Assembly (NCBI GenBank): GCA_945910005.1
Contig: OX246746.1
Coordinates: 14,282,868-14,346,867 of the forward strand
Source of the DNA: Isoperla grammatica
Taxonomy: Eukaryota > Arthropoda > Insecta > Plecoptera > Perlodidae
Reading direction: 5' to 3'
DNA length: 64,000 nucleotides
Under the pieces are notes generated by a model. The model was not told where the DNA came from, did no database searches, and saw only the letters and a program-made list of their open reading frames with translations. Positions 1 to 13,017 of the stretch are shown here, in pieces (positions within the stretch are counted from its first letter, which is position 1; each line of letters begins with the position of its first letter). Made by a program: the position numbers and the translations under genes.

Positions 1-3000
1 CAACTACCCAAGTTTATATAAATATACAACCAAATATTTTCGATAACAGAATAAATATTTCAACTGACTTTTTTGAGCTACGTTAAATAGCCGATAACCA
101 ATTCAATTGGTTACTTGTCGGAAAGTAGGCTAACGAAAATAGGTACAATGTCAATAAATGTATATGAAAACGTCAGTTGTTGAAGTCAAATGGTACCGTT
201 TTAAATTCAATCATGAGTTTAAACCTGGCGGGTTTAGACTCATTGGCTATCGCGATCATGTTCGGTAATGCAGTATTGCAAAGGTGAAAATGAAAACAAT
301 AAACAAACTGAATAATATGTAGATTTCCTACCCTTTCATTTGGCTCTCAACTCTACTATTTCATTTATCTGGTAACAATGGCTATAGTTGGAATACAATA
401 ATACCGCTTGTATTAATGGAGTGTACAAGTCTCCTATCAGCGTCACGGTATCGATAATCTAATGGTGTGTCAGACAGAAACAAATGGTCCATAATATTAT
501 GGCGCCGATACCTTTAGTCGTTTCATCTCAATAAACCCATTATGAATGTATATACATTTTGCAATCGTTGCAGATAGCATTTATAATAAGTACAGCAGCA
601 GTAACAGCATATTATGGAGTGCGTGCATTTGTTCAATATATTTCACCAACCTCGAGGCAGGAGATTGTGGGTGTGTGTGCAAATATATCACATTATTCAA
701 TGCATCTTGCCACACCTTTCTTTCTTTCTTCTTCACTTACTCATGGTAAACAACGAGAAAACTTTCATACAATATTGCTATTGGAGTGACTTTGTTGTTT
801 ATTAAAGACACATACTTATTTATTTTAATTTGTTACGGAATCATCTACAATCATCAATATAATACTGAAACTAAATGGTTTTTGATAAATATTGTAGCCT
901 ACGTCTTTTAGCTATTCTAGACATGAAAAAATTTACAATTGTAGGTGACAATAAGTAAATAAATTCATTCGAATGTGTTATTTTATTGAAATCACTTCAT
1001 GCGTACATTAAATACTTGTAACAGGTATCTACAGTTAATTAAAACAAATCTAAATGATCAGCCATTTGGGAGATAATTTGATTTATATGTGAATAATTAA
1101 TGTGAATTTCAAAAACGTTTATTATCTTATTGAATGTCTCGCAACAATGGATTTACCTCAGGATTGCTTTGAGTAATCTTGACTATCGTGGGAAAGGTGG
1201 AAATGTAGTAATTGAAATGAAAAAATTATTAATCCCATAACTCGTGATTGATATTATTTGATGGAGGAATATTTATAATGCAGCATTTTTTTTTAAGATT
1301 TGCATATTGAATCGTAGAGCTGATGTTATATATTACATGTTACAAGTCAGATTACATTTTTCTCATTAACTTTGATGTTTGTATAATAATATGAAGTATT
1401 ACCTATTTATTTTTATACTTATTTTTTTTTTTGTGCTCATGAATATTACTTTTTCCATGGACTGTAAATGGTAAAATTGGTACTGTTTATTGTGTGACTT
1501 GTCAGCTCAACCACAAGGATTTTTTTTACACGGTCTTCCCAAATTAATTTTTCAGTTTGTTTTTATGTACACTATAATGTTCACAGTTGATATTATTTTG
1601 TATTTTGTGGTGGAGTTATTTTGGAATTAAAAAAATTATTAAAAAAATTAAAAAATATCTAAAAATGTAATCGCTTTGTGCACCCCAGTTGGTTCAGCAC
1701 TAATAGGGCCGAGTTCGTTTGCTTCTCCGTTAGAGTTAACGATCTGTTATCTACGGTGAATACATTAGTTAGAGCTAACGTGAGATTTTCTCGTTGCTCG
1801 CAGAACATTTACGGTAAATTGCAAACCAGAAATTACTACGTGAAATTTATCGCAAAAGAAAATATTTCGAAATATCTCCTCCACTAAATAGCTATAATGT
1901 TAAAACAGGAAAAAATGAGAAAGTAAAAGCTTTACAATGTTATTACGTTTTCTTAACATGGTTAATGTACTAGAGACACCTGCATAAATAAGACCATGCA
2001 AGCAAGTCTCGCGACTTTCAAAGTACTACGGACTCTTACACAGATAAATGACTTGTCCGTGGAAATTCAAGTCAAATAAAGCATTCCTTGCATAATGTTC
2101 ACTACGCTAAAACCGACTTTCAACAACTCACGGGGATTTTTCACAAACTTGTTGACAGCGATAAGTGGTTTTCAATTTGCCGTCAAATAGCCGACACCGA
2201 ACCGAACGGGTCAGCGGCAGAAAGACGCGTTGTTTAAGTTGACGCTGACATAAGCATAAGTTGGTTTAATACAATTCTATATTTTCTGGGCGTGAGAAAA
2301 GTTTTTTTTTATTTCAAACCCGTTAATACTTACGTTTAACGCTCACGTATCACCTATCAAATAGTTATAAAAACTCTCCAACTCGGTACCACATCTAGTT
2401 CCCAGCTCGTTCCCGGGGCTAGACCACCTGAGTTCAAACAGTAATCCTTATGACAGATCAGGGTTGAAATCTGATGTGGTATGAAAATTGTGTGCAGTAA
2501 GCCAGTAACACTAAAACCATATTTAATAATTCTCTTGTAAACGCGGCTGTAGAAGTATATTGCTCGAAATATTGCTCTTACAAAAATGCACTGACTGGAA
2601 GGTAAAACAAAACATTTTTTATGCCATATGAGTTGACAATTTTAATAAGTAGTATAGTCTTAGTAACAATAATTAAATTGTGTGAATGAATTGAAATGAA
2701 TTAATTACGAGTATTCATTAAAGAAGCAATCATTTCATCCTCAACATTGATTTTGTCAATGGGAGACAATTTTCTATACAATAGAACACATATAATATTA
2801 ATATAAATAATATAAATAATAAAATAATATACAATAATATTAATATTGTTCCTTATAGTCGCAATATAGTTTCTTTCATTGGAAAGTATTTAGTTCGACG
2901 ATCGTTTCTACTGTTTTGGCTGCACAGCTTGGTTGTAAATGAGCTATAATGCTTCTGATACCACGCCCACAAGTCAGGAAACATCAGGAGTCGGCTGCAA

Positions 3001-3296
3001 GTAGTGTCTTACTGTTCTTATGCCAGTTTTCTTATTTATTTTATGTATTCCTCGCGGATGGTGCTCCGTTTTCAACGAGGGTAGCAATACATAATGCATC
3101 AGCGACCAGCATTCTTGTACTTCTATTTTTTTTTTACAGTGAAACGTCAGGAGAAATAAAATTACAACCATATAGTTTATCTATAATAACTGTTGGCAGT
3201 GACGTGAAAGTGGTCATCTTCAAAGCGTTGGCTTTTGCATTCATTATTTAGTCAAAATACCATTTTTTAAATTTATCTATGAATCCTTAGACTGAA
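1..3296. other. AT-rich stretch, no gene seen
   Basis: I see no coding exon or RNA gene here. Open frames are short and none resembles a protein I know. An A/T-only low-complexity patch lies near 2787-2847. Short T and A runs occur throughout, as expected of intergenic or intronic DNA. Confidence 0.6.
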
Positions 3297-3491
3297 TAAG
3301 CCCCAGCCACAATTGTCGGTATCGGGATTGCAATCGCAATTCGGTAATCGTGAAAAGTTAACTTACCCGTTTCTTACGGCGCAGTTCACAATAAAATCGT
3401 AATGTCGTAATGATTTAGCAAGAGAAAATGTACGATTGCGATCCCGATCCCGATTACGATCACGATGCAGACAATTGTGGTTGGGCCTTTA
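3297..3491 (-). mobile_element. TA-flanked palindromic MITE, copy 1
   Basis: About 195 bp with long imperfect terminal inverted repeats. The left end starts AGCCCCAGCCACAATTGTC and the right end is its near complement. TA dinucleotides flank both ends, which fits the target preference of Tc1/mariner-type elements. The reverse complement of 63731-63928 aligns with this copy along its whole length, so this is a dispersed family and not a chance palindrome. It has no coding capacity. Superfamily is inferred from the TA only. Strand is arbitrary and is given opposite to copy 2 because the two copies are inverted. Confidence 0.75.
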
Positions 3492-3516
3492 ATCACGGCC
3501 ATCTAAATCTTAAATG

Positions 3517-3600
3517 ACAACAATAAAACAACATCAATAACAACAGTAAACACCAATAATAAAAACTACAACAACAATATAAACAACAATAAAAACTACT
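3517..3600. repeat. Degenerate CAA/AAT-rich low-complexity tract
   Basis: The tract is almost devoid of G, with irregular ACAACA and AATAAA words. It has no fixed period and reads as decayed simple sequence. Confidence 0.6.
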
Positions 3601-3849
3601 TTTCAAATGTTATGTCAAGGTTCATTTTGTATTGTTGTGCATTGTTCTTATTGAAGATTTAGAGGACCGTGATGAACTTAGTTACTTAGAACTTCCTTGA
3701 TCAATTTTGAAAATGGTCAATTGAATTCACAAAATTCACATATGATCCAGTATTTGAGAATACTGCCCAAATGTGAAATTATATCGATATATCGACTCAG
3801 GACTTTGATTCGAGAGTCGAAGAGGTCGACTCCCATCAACACAACGCCG

Positions 3850-3935
3850 ATCCTGGCTAGGTTTTCTAGGTTCCCATCAAACGTTTCGATCAAGCCCTAC
3901 ACATGCCACTCGGACATTCCTTCCAACTATACTAT
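3850..3935 (+). mobile_element. SINE body fragment, same family as 12357-12612
   Basis: A short stretch aligns with the body of the SINE at 12357. Its ATTCCTTCCAACTAT word matches AATCCTTCCCAACTAT there, with the same upstream GGTTTTC/GATTTTC anchor at similar spacing. The head is not recognisable and the 3' part is missing. It is judged a diverged, truncated copy. Confidence 0.45.
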
Positions 3936-4924
3936 ACAACCCATTCGATAGTACCTAGTTATCTAGAAAAGAAACACACTGTAACCACCGGAAAGGAAAT
4001 ACAAATTACAAACCCATTTATCAGGATTATTTAAAGTACCATTTTCATAAAATTATAAATAAAAACTAAACTACAAGATCATTTGTTTCCAATTCTTTGA
4101 CATTACATACGTGTATATTTTATCTGTTCGTTTTTCTTGTACAACTCAAGACTGAGTTAGCATATACACACACCAGACATGTATTTACTCGTTGTAAACA
4201 CTGCCACGATATCATATTTCCCGACATGAGCCGAGCACGCACATCAACAACGTGCTAAATAAATGAAATACACAAACACACGCTACCGTCACTTTTAGCC
4301 ATGTCGCACATAAATCCAATACCCAAATAAAAACCATATTCCAATAGGTTTCCCTGCTCGAGTGGTCTCGTGTATCTCTGAGACACGGTTACAGGGAAAT
4401 CCATCATGCTTGGCGATGCATATTGATCAGAACTGCGACTACGATACAAGGTAATAAATTCACTATGTTTACAGGAATATAAGAATTCCAAGACCAATAT
4501 TTTTTTTAGAAAGTCCGTGACTTTTTCTATGAACATTATCTTGAGTATACTAATACATACATAATATATAGATTACCGTCAGACTTTTCACTGTAATCAT
4601 TCTTATTAAGTAATCACGCATCATTAGTCCGCTGACGTTCTAGAAATCAAGAGGCAACGAGGGTATTGTGGATCATTTCTGTCGGTTTGTTGTTAGTTCA
4701 TTATATAATAAGGTCAATGTAGGATAAGTGCGTGCATATTATGCCCTCTGTGGAGAAACTTAGCAGATATTCTTATATTTAAAACGGTCGCGATTTCTTT
4801 ACAGTACTGAGTGGTGATGAGTTAAATACGCGAGCATTGTGAAAATATGATTGAAGTATTTTTTTATGCGTAGAAAAAATGTATCTAGCATATATCATTG
4901 TTGCACAGCGATAACGCGCGATAC
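3936..4924. other. No gene or clear element seen
   Basis: AT-rich DNA with only short, unrecognised open frames on both strands. No tandem repeat or inverted repeat of note was found. Confidence 0.5.
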
Positions 4925-5158
4925 TCTAAAGCATCCCGCCAGTTCGATTTTGACTACTCACAATCCTGCATGAAAGTGTTTTCTGAGTTTTCCTCAGTTA
5001 TAAAATCAGGTGACAATAAATTTGGGACTAAATCCTACTAACAGCCTTCGGACGTTCCTTTCAAACGGTCAAAACACCCCAATGTGCCTATGAAGCCACT
5101 TGGGTGGGCACAGGGGAACATCAGGGGTGCATCCTACAGCAGGCATTCATAAAAGAAC
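4925..5158 (+). mobile_element. tRNA-derived SINE, diverged copy
   Basis: A box-B-like CCAGTTCGATTTT near 4939 is followed by a body that parallels 12400-12605: the TTTTCCTCAGT word, the 'CAGCC...GGAC.TTCC' block, then CACCCCAATG, a GGGGAACATCAGG block, and GGTGCATCCTACAG near the end. In the copy at 12.4 kb the same blocks occur in the same order. Box A is not clear here. These features fit a Pol III-derived SINE of the same family, diverged. Confidence 0.6.
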
Positions 5159-5225
5159 AATAATTAAACGGATGACTTCGTCTTAAAAAAATAATCTTTT
5201 ACTCAAGAACATATAATAACGATGA

Positions 5226-5294
5226 TATTAACAATGTTTTCGCTGGAATCGAACTGGTGACCTCCCGATTGAGAGCTCTTTCAACTTTATCAAG
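5226..5294 (-). mobile_element. tRNA-like SINE head (minus strand)
   Basis: On the minus strand the sequence reads like the second half of a tRNA: AGAGCTCTCAATCGGGAGGT, then a box-B match CAGTTCGATTCC. A weak box-A-like AAAGTTGAAAGAGC lies upstream. The acceptor stem does not close, so this is a tRNA-derived head or relic and not a working tRNA gene. Confidence 0.45.
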
Positions 5295-6133
5295 ATATGC
5301 GTGAAATCCGGGCACTAAGTACCATCTTTTAAAAGTCACCGAAAACCCCTCGAGGGGGCAGTGCTCTGTGTATTATTGAAAAAGTACCATTGGTTCCAAA
5401 AAAAGTCAAATGGTTTTACCAAAGAATTGTAAATTCTAATTATTGAAAGTTGTAGTGTATCCAGTGACTGTTCGCCGGACCGCTCTCAAAGCGTCCTGTG
5501 ATGATTGAGCCACCCCATAGTGATAAGACCCCCTTCTCCCCCCCCCCCCCCTCACTCCTCCCTGTACTGTACTAGAGTTTTTTGGAAGGCTGCGCACTGG
5601 TAATGCGCATTTTTGAACAATTGCGGTAGTTTTGAAAACTTTTGGACGGAGTGGACGTGGATGTAGACGTGCTCGCTTATCAACGCGTCACACAGTGTTC
5701 ATAATATTATGCAAAAATTCATGTCATACAGTGTGTAGTGCCTCTGACATAAGCAAGCATGCATAGGCATAAGTATAAGCATAAGCAAACGGTATAAGAT
5801 CTCACATCTTCGATGTGGAGTAGCGTTCTGGAGATGTGACTAAAAACGGTAATTTTGCGAGGTGTAGTATATTGAGACTTTATCCTGAGAGTATAGGTAC
5901 TTTCGATATTTGCCACATTTTTTTAATTAATAAAACTATTAATAATTAATAATTAATAATTTATAACTATAACTAATTAATAATTTAATTAATAAAAACA
6001 ATGTACAGAATAGGATGCGCACATCCACAATTCAGATTTACAATATTGATTTGAATGTTTAAGTGAATTTTAACATTTTATATAAAATACTGCGTACAGT
6101 CAGTTTAATTTCAAATATTTTCATTAAATATAA
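5295..6133. other. No gene; simple-sequence patches
   Basis: Contains a C run at about 5537-5551, loose GCATAA-type words at 5751-5789 and an A/T-only patch at 5925-6000. No open frame has recognisable content. Confidence 0.5.
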
Positions 6134-6215
6134 GGGGGGGGGGGCAAGTGCCCCCTGTTGCCCCTTGGCGGTAATCGAACGCGCAATCTTCAATATACAG
6201 TTTCGTGTACCGGGG
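6134..6215 (-). mobile_element. Transposon fragment: G-run motif plus tRNA-like head
   Basis: On the plus strand a G run leads into GGGGCAAGTGCCCCC, TTGCCCC and TTGGCGG. This style of terminus is common in non-autonomous DNA transposons of invertebrates, a family resemblance from general knowledge. Next to it the minus strand reads GCGCGTTCGATTACC, a box-B-like word, with tRNA-like sequence upstream. Ends and target duplications were not found, so it may be two fused fragments. Confidence 0.35.
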
Positions 6216-8208
6216 TACTAGAACTGAACTTCCTTCATATCTGTGGTCTATCTTTGCACATATTATATATATTTAAAACGAAATACTTTAGTAAATAAAT
6301 TGCAAATGGAATCGTTATTGAAATGTATTGATGCGAACTTCCCACACAAAACGTTCCCTATTTATTTCCCACCACGGTTTTATCATTACATGCTACTTGT
6401 CGGAGATAACATGTAAATAAATAAAGATAATATCACTATTTATAACGATAAGATCAACAAATTAGTATTTACCATCGCATCTATTGCAGTCTTCTGTAAC
6501 AAGAAACGTATCTACATGTACGCATTTACTTAAAAAAAAAAAAAATACAGAAGTCAGCAATCTCTGAAACACTTTATTATATCCTCTATTTGCTTTTAAA
6601 TGCAACATTTGCTGGAAAATGTTGAAACTTTTTTGTGCACTTAAAACCAGTATGCGTATGCGTATATATTTCCCGTGAATGTGTTAAATAGCGTCTTATT
6701 TGAAAGGGTCCCTCGAATACGGCCAATGTACGTTGTTGACATCTCAATACAAGGCCATGCATGTACATTGTACAAGCAACCGCCTAAAAACCTCCTCAGT
6801 TTTCTCTCTCCGTCCCGAAGTGATCTGTATGCAAGGGACAAGCATACGCCACACTGTTCGACGGATGTTCTGACAGCTTCGGACTCTGGGCAGTGAAATA
6901 AATTCAATTAGGCCATTACTTTTAATGTTTCGACTGGAAAAATGTCGTTTGTGTTTTATCGTCATTGTTTGCCAACAAATCGCCGTAACTTGCACACTAG
7001 ACTTCCATTAGATCTGTTAAATAATCGTTTAGTTTTACTATGCTGTAGAGAAACGGTCGTGCAAAACACAGTTACCTTGCCTTATTCTGTATGCCCCGTT
7101 TATTGATGACATCCGCTATACTTCTTCTCGGGTCGATTCAAGTTAATCGAAATGTACTCACGGGTGATAATACGAACAATATCAGTGACTTGTTGCAATG
7201 TGAGTGAATGTTCGAGTTGGAGAAATGAAGCGCATTTCAGCGAAATAATGAATTAGTTATGGGGTCCAATTAAATGTTCAGTTCTAGTTATGGTACAGAA
7301 TGACAGTAATAGATCAGTGACCAAGGGAAAAATAGTATCGTTTTTTTTAAAAATAAAATAAAAAATATATACTAGTTGAAAGTAAAAAATGACAATAAGT
7401 TTTATGACCTGTGTTGAAGTGATCCCATCATTGGCAACAACTCCCTCTGTCCACAACATTCATTGCCGGAGTAGGCCTATTATACAGCAAGTTACACAAC
7501 ACACAACGTACTTGTTTCGCAGAGGTAAAAAAACGTTTAAACATCACCTAAATACGTGTACGAACTTGAAACTTTTGCCCTTTCCCGTCGGCTTTAACAA
7601 GACACTGACTGTTGATGTATGTAGACTCGCTTGAGTACCATTAGTTTCTCTCATTACTGGATATTTCTATTCTGTGCCATCCGAGAGCGGACAAACGCAG
7701 CACTATTAACCAAATACGACATCTGTGCCATGTTACATATTTTTTTTAACTAACATCACGGAAGAAAAAAGATGGTCATTAATCGTAGGTTTTGTAATTC
7801 TGATGAGGGATATTATATTAACCTTTTGGACATTATCGTTGTTCTTGGCGAGTTTACTTCAGGACTGACATAAATGAGCTGTTGCCATGTTAGAAAACAA
7901 TTCATTATAAAATACAATGTTACATTCAACCCTGCATCTATTGGACTAAGGCTCGATCTCATGTATATAGGCATTTTCTTTTGATAATACTTTTATAATA
8001 AATTATTTAAGTTGATAATTTATCAAATGTTTATAGACCCTAAGACATCTTAGGCAAAACTTAATTTCATTTTTGCCGAACAAGTTATTTTGAAGTACTG
8101 TAAATACGTACTTTCTTTAATTTTGGTAAACACAGTATAATATGGTACATTTAGATATGTCATTAATCCACATGATTTAACCCATCCCCATTGAGACAGT
8201 GTAACAAG
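6216..8208. other. No gene or clear element seen
   Basis: Short overlapping frames on both strands around 6590-7000 and 7250-7634 have no known domain or splice context. Nothing repetitive was noticed. Confidence 0.5.
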
Positions 8209-8245
8209 TCCGTGACTATTTCAGTGGTAGTGAAATAGTCACGGA
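8209..8245. repeat. Perfect 15-bp hairpin
   Basis: TCCGTGACTATTTCA (8209-8223) and its exact complement (8231-8245) are separated by seven bases, GTGGTAG. A perfect 15-bp stem is unlikely by chance in 64 kb. Pairing does not extend outward. It could be the core of a tiny palindromic element. No U run follows, and a terminator of the bacterial type is not relevant here. Confidence 0.8.
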
Positions 8246-10656
8246 AGTCGGCTGTGGGCGGAAAAATTTAGCACTAATTTCTGATTTTGAGAATGTTCAG
8301 ATTTTTTATGTGTACGTAATACGTTTATTTACTAGCTGATTAAGGTCCAGTAACGAAGTAACTATTGTAAGTTCACGGTTATACCATGCCACTCACAACC
8401 ACATATGCCATAATAATAATTTTACGTTGAAAAATTATAACTATATTGCATTCAATACACATTATTGAATATGGAAGTATTATTCTAAAAACGTTGAGCT
8501 AATTGCTATAAGTTGAAATAGTATTCTATATAATTATTTGTTCGAATATCATTCATCTATCGTCATCTCGAAATATAATGTTTAGGATATGTTTAATCAA
8601 GCAATCATAATGTAAGAACACGAAACCTTTTCCGCTTGTGTGTTTCAACATCCAAAATGTAAAATAAGCTAAATGAAAATCTGAAGGAAAATTCTCCCGT
8701 ATGCAGCTGTTCAACATAAAAACTGGAAACTATAGTGACGAAATACTTATCTATTTAATTACTGATTCCATTTCTCCCTCTAATTACGTTACATACTACG
8801 TAGATATCAGTTTCATGTAATGAGGGACAGATTTACGAAGCAGTGACAACTTGGTATGTTGAGTCGACATTCTTGCCTGGAGCAGATTATGTAACCACCG
8901 CGGAATACATTACATTCATTAATTGAGTGAATAAAACTCCCACGGCGTTATTATTCGTGGTTACCCTCTCAGTCCCCACGCCCTCAATTGAGGGCACCAA
9001 TGTTTGGATTTTATTACAGTCAAACGAAACCTTTATTCGCATTGATTGCAGTTTAGAAAAAAATGTTTAGATGAAAAGGATAGCGATTTTTTTCGTCCCA
9101 ATGTGACTTTTGTACCTTTATTAGAGAAGTTTTAAAATTCATACCTGCAAAAATCGTTAAAAACTAGAGTTTTTTTACATGTCCTGAAAACGTGATTTGT
9201 TTCTAGTTTATCTTGCATTTGAGACACACAAAATATGAAAACACGTGTAAAATTTAGAAAAAGATCATATTATTTTATTCTTTCGGATAAAATTTATTTT
9301 GGTGAACATTTTTGGTTTTATAGGTTATACAAATCAAAATATCCCAAAATGTTATGATATATTTATTATTGTATATTTATTAACCAATAAATGTTACAAA
9401 AAATCTACATAATTATTGATGATGATGGAATTTATTTTACTTTAACTGCTCAAGAAAGAAAGGATGAAGGAATTAGTTAATTTGGTATTTTGGATTTCGG
9501 CTGAGTTATGTATTTACAACCTTCCTGTCAGTATTGTCGATAGCGTCAATCAAACCTGTTATACGTGTGGTAATATCTCCATGGGTATCTCCTAGGAATC
9601 TATTTATCGTTGTCTGTACAAAACAAAAGGAGGTTGATATTATAAATCACACCACAAAACTACTGTATTTATACATGTGTAGTTAAAAGTTTCAGTACGA
9701 CAGTTTGCAAATTTGGGGCAAGGCTGTTGTTACTGCAAGAACATATATAAAAACTCAATTCCATTGCGGGAAGATTTTTTTTCTTGTTTTACCTGTTTTA
9801 CGAAGGTATCGTAATTTCAAAATTGTATGCTTCGAACAGTTATGAAATAACGGGAACTATATTTGGATTTCGCTTTCTTATGTTCTCTTTACACTTTTGA
9901 CTTATTACTAAAAACCATCCCACTACCAGTCCACGCAAACTCCATTATTTTAAGATTGCTTCCATGTACTTCCAAATCAATTTTTAACTTTTGTGGCTTT
10001 TAACATTCATTCTATCATTGTATTACTATTTGTAGCACAACTTAAATGACCAACCACATCGTTAGAGCTATTATTAATCGTTTTGTTGTAAATTCAACAA
10101 CACCACCATCACCACCACCAACGACAACGACAACAAAACTTCAAATGCTAATTGAGGTTAGGTATCGATCGTGTATCGCGTTAATTATCGCAGTATATTT
10201 TCATCGTTGTAACTGAAATATTGTCCCTCGTAATTGGCTGTAAACTACAATCATATTCGCTACACGGCTCGCGCTGTCGAGTTGCTTATATGCAAATATT
10301 ACGATGATTGAATGCCTTGCAGCAGCCCCGGTCTCGGTACTCACAAGACAAACCTGTCCTTATTAACCTTTGATTGATATTCTAACCTATATACTCGGAT
10401 ACGCTATATTATATCGCTGACGTATAATGCTGGTTTACAATTAATGTTCATGGCAGGTTCCTGCATTGGCGGTCCGTCGTTTCGTACTTCATATTAGCCA
10501 GATATATCACTGAAATTATTTATGTCATTATCCTCATCAAAAGGAGATACACGTTGGATGCGAATGTTACTAATGATTATGAAGTATTGAATTTTTCAAC
10601 TTTAAGTAAACAAATAATGATGTCAGTGTCACTATTCTCAGAGGGAAGAATCGAAG
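8246..10656. other. No gene; minor simple sequence
   Basis: AT-rich, with a short CACCAC/GACAAC trinucleotide patch near 10100-10137. No recognisable exon, RNA or transposon end was seen. Confidence 0.5.
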
Positions 10657-10922
10657 GTGATACGACAGTAATATCACAACATTACCCCTCCATCAAAGAT
10701 ACTAGTGATACATGGCACCTCCACCAATATCACAGTAATATCACAACATTACCCCTCCATCAAAGATACTAGAGTAATACATGGCACCTCCACCAATTTT
10801 ACTGTAATATCACAACATTACCCCTCCATCAAAGATACTAGTGATACATGGCACCTCCACCAATATCACAGTAATATCACAACATTACCCATCAATGAAT
10901 ATACTAGTGACACATGGCACGT
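10657..10922 (+). repeat. 67-bp minisatellite, about 4 copies
   Basis: The word GTGATACATGGCACCTCCAC or a close variant recurs at 10705, 10774 (as GTAATAC), 10841 and 10907, giving spacings of 69, 67 and 66. Each unit also holds AATATCACAACATTACCC and CATCAAAGATACTA. The first unit is partial and the last one decays after 10922. The short open frame across the array reflects repetition, not a gene. Confidence 0.9.
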
Positions 10923-12141
10923 CAAAGAATTCAAGAATTTCTCCACAATTTTTAACAGGTTGGGATTCAAGAGGTCGATATATCAATTATTTTTAGCTCA
11001 TATTCTCATAGACAATAATTGTCATTTTTGAAAAGTGGTTTGCCTGAATACCACTAGGCCTTCGTGTAGATCGCATGTCAGTTTAATAACTGACGAAGGA
11101 TTATTTAGTCGTAAATCAACTGTAGCTGATGCTTAAATGGAACACGTTTTAACCAATTAATTTTGCTGTTAATCATTAATGATTTGACATTAAATAAATC
11201 ACTGGTTTTTATTTATCACAAAAAGTGACATAAATCCATCAGTCTGTTTAGAATGCAACATTGATCTTTGAAAAAAATCGATAGTTTCAGTGTCTAAAAA
11301 TTGAGGCATACAGAATGTCCAACTGTATTCAAGAGTAGTCGAATCATTGCACTCGCTCGCTCGCCATTAAAAAGTAACGATCTCAAATCCACAACACGTC
11401 CCAACAGGACAGTTCCAAAGTACTGTCTTCTTTTGAACGCTCACGGATAAAGTTAAGAAAACTGCCTGAAGACAGCAAGCGACAGCGAGCGCAACAACTG
11501 AAATAGTTATTTCAATATTGGTAGGTTCGGCGTGAAAGAAGTAATTATATAGATTTGTGCCCGTGACATTTTACTCAGTTGAAAGACCAAATAAGGCCAC
11601 TTTTTATCTGTTTACACATCTCGTTAGGACTGGACGCACGCACACGCACACGCACACGCACACGCACACTCTCATTATCTCTCAAATACATACACAAAAG
11701 AGATTTAAACACTTTTTAAATATAGCTCACGCATTTTACCATTTTTTCATAGTAAACTTAAAAAAAATCTGATGTTGTTTGATGTTTGTTTATTTTCCAG
11801 ATGATATTTTCATCACCCTTCTTTCTAAATTTTAATATTGATAGTATTAAAATTAAGAGAAGTGCCTCTTTCCTCAGTGTTTTGTTCTATTAATTATACC
11901 GGTAAAATAAAATAAAATAATGTCCTTGACTGCAACCATATATTGCAGAATATGATTTATTTTTTCAAAGTACATAGACCTATGTAGAGTAGTAAATTGT
12001 TAAACAATATGTGTAGTCAATTAAAAATATCTACAGAAAGTTGCAACAAAGGTGATGTCCATTGTAAAACGATCACTTACTTACTTACTTACTAACGAGA
12101 TGCAATAGTTCAACATTGAAATTTGCTGGAACGCTCTCCAG
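10923..12141. other. No gene; CA/GCAC microsatellite inside
   Basis: Holds a (CACACG)n-type microsatellite at 11634-11669 and a short TTAC repeat near 12079-12095. Otherwise AT-rich and featureless. Confidence 0.55.
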
Positions 12142-12205
12142 CAGATGAAGGAATACAGAGGTAAAAACGAATAAGCCCGAGGGCTGAGGTGATATTAAAA
12201 ATTAG
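12142..12205 (+). repeat. Dispersed direct repeat, copy 1
   Basis: AAGGAATACAGAGGTAAAA followed by CCCGAGGGCTGAGGTGA recurs, slightly changed, at 13985-14043. The two copies bracket the SINE and the 84-bp array. Origin unknown. Confidence 0.7.
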
Positions 12206-12356
12206 TATGGAGATTAATGGGGGGTAGAACTTGCTACAATGGAGTCGCAGTGTGAAAACTAAAGAAAACTGAATGGGTGCTCAGTAGAAGCAAAGGGAAG
12301 CCGTCACAGTCTAGAGCTGAACCATCCAGGGGCCAGGGCCCTTACTATGGACTGGT

Positions 12357-12612
12357 ACCGATAGAGGTGGCTCAGCGGTAAGACGCGAGACTCTAATTCG
12401 GTTCCGGCCACCAGCAGTTCTGACAATGTTTTTTCCGAGATTTTCCTCAGTCGTAAAAGCGAATGCTGGGATTGAGTCATACTATCAGCCCTGGGACAAT
12501 CCTTCCCAACTATCCAAACACCCTAATAACCTAGTTAGTCACCTGAAGAGGGGCACATCAGGTAAAGCTGGTGTGCACCCTAGAACGGGTATTCCTACAA
12601 AAATTATCATTA
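12357..12612 (+). mobile_element. tRNA-derived SINE, best-preserved copy
   Basis: The head carries a good Pol III box A, GTGGCTCAGCGGTAAGACG, and a box-B-like GGTTCCGGCCACC about 30 bases downstream. The body runs through TTTTCCTCAGTCGTAAAA, ATCAGCCCTGGGACAATCC, CAACTATCC, ACATCAGGTAAAGC and GGTGTGCACCCTAG, then ATTCCTACAAAAATTATCA. Related bodies lie at 4925-5158 and 3850-3935. No poly-A tail or clear target duplication could be fixed. It encodes no protein; such elements depend on a LINE partner, not identified here. Confidence 0.75.
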
Positions 12613-13017
12613 ATTTGGACTGGTGTAAAACGATCAGGTGTAAATTAAATTAACATGAGTTTAATTGTTTTTCAGGCAAGTAGGAATCAGCTGGAGTCAC
12701 TCTTCTTGCACCGTACACGTCACCATGCACACATGCAACAACATGCCATGCGGCAAACCAACAAGAGACTAATTTATCAATTAGTTCTGCGTTATTGTGT
12801 GATATGCGTTGCGTGCTAAGAGTGCGTTATCACCCGTGCACCCTAACGCGGGGGAAGATGGGGTAAGCCGCCACACCGCCACAGGAAATGATGCGTATAA
12901 CGAGACGCTAATAGCCACCAAACCATTAGGGATAATAGAATTGATCTGTGCTGCACGTTCGCTTTAATCAATAGTGGAGCTATAGTAACGCGACTATGGT
13001 ACTCCAAGGAAATGTCC

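Noticed and set aside
95..113. TAACCAATT-C-AATTGGTTA palindrome
   Set aside because: A 9-bp dyad is expected now and then in 64 kb of AT-rich DNA. No repeats or flanking structure support it.
5226..5294. A functional tRNA gene
   Set aside because: Box B is good, but the acceptor stem and D-arm do not form. The same applies at 34128 and 47030.
5346..5357. CCCCTCGAGGGG palindrome
   Set aside because: A 6-bp dyad is too short to claim as a site.
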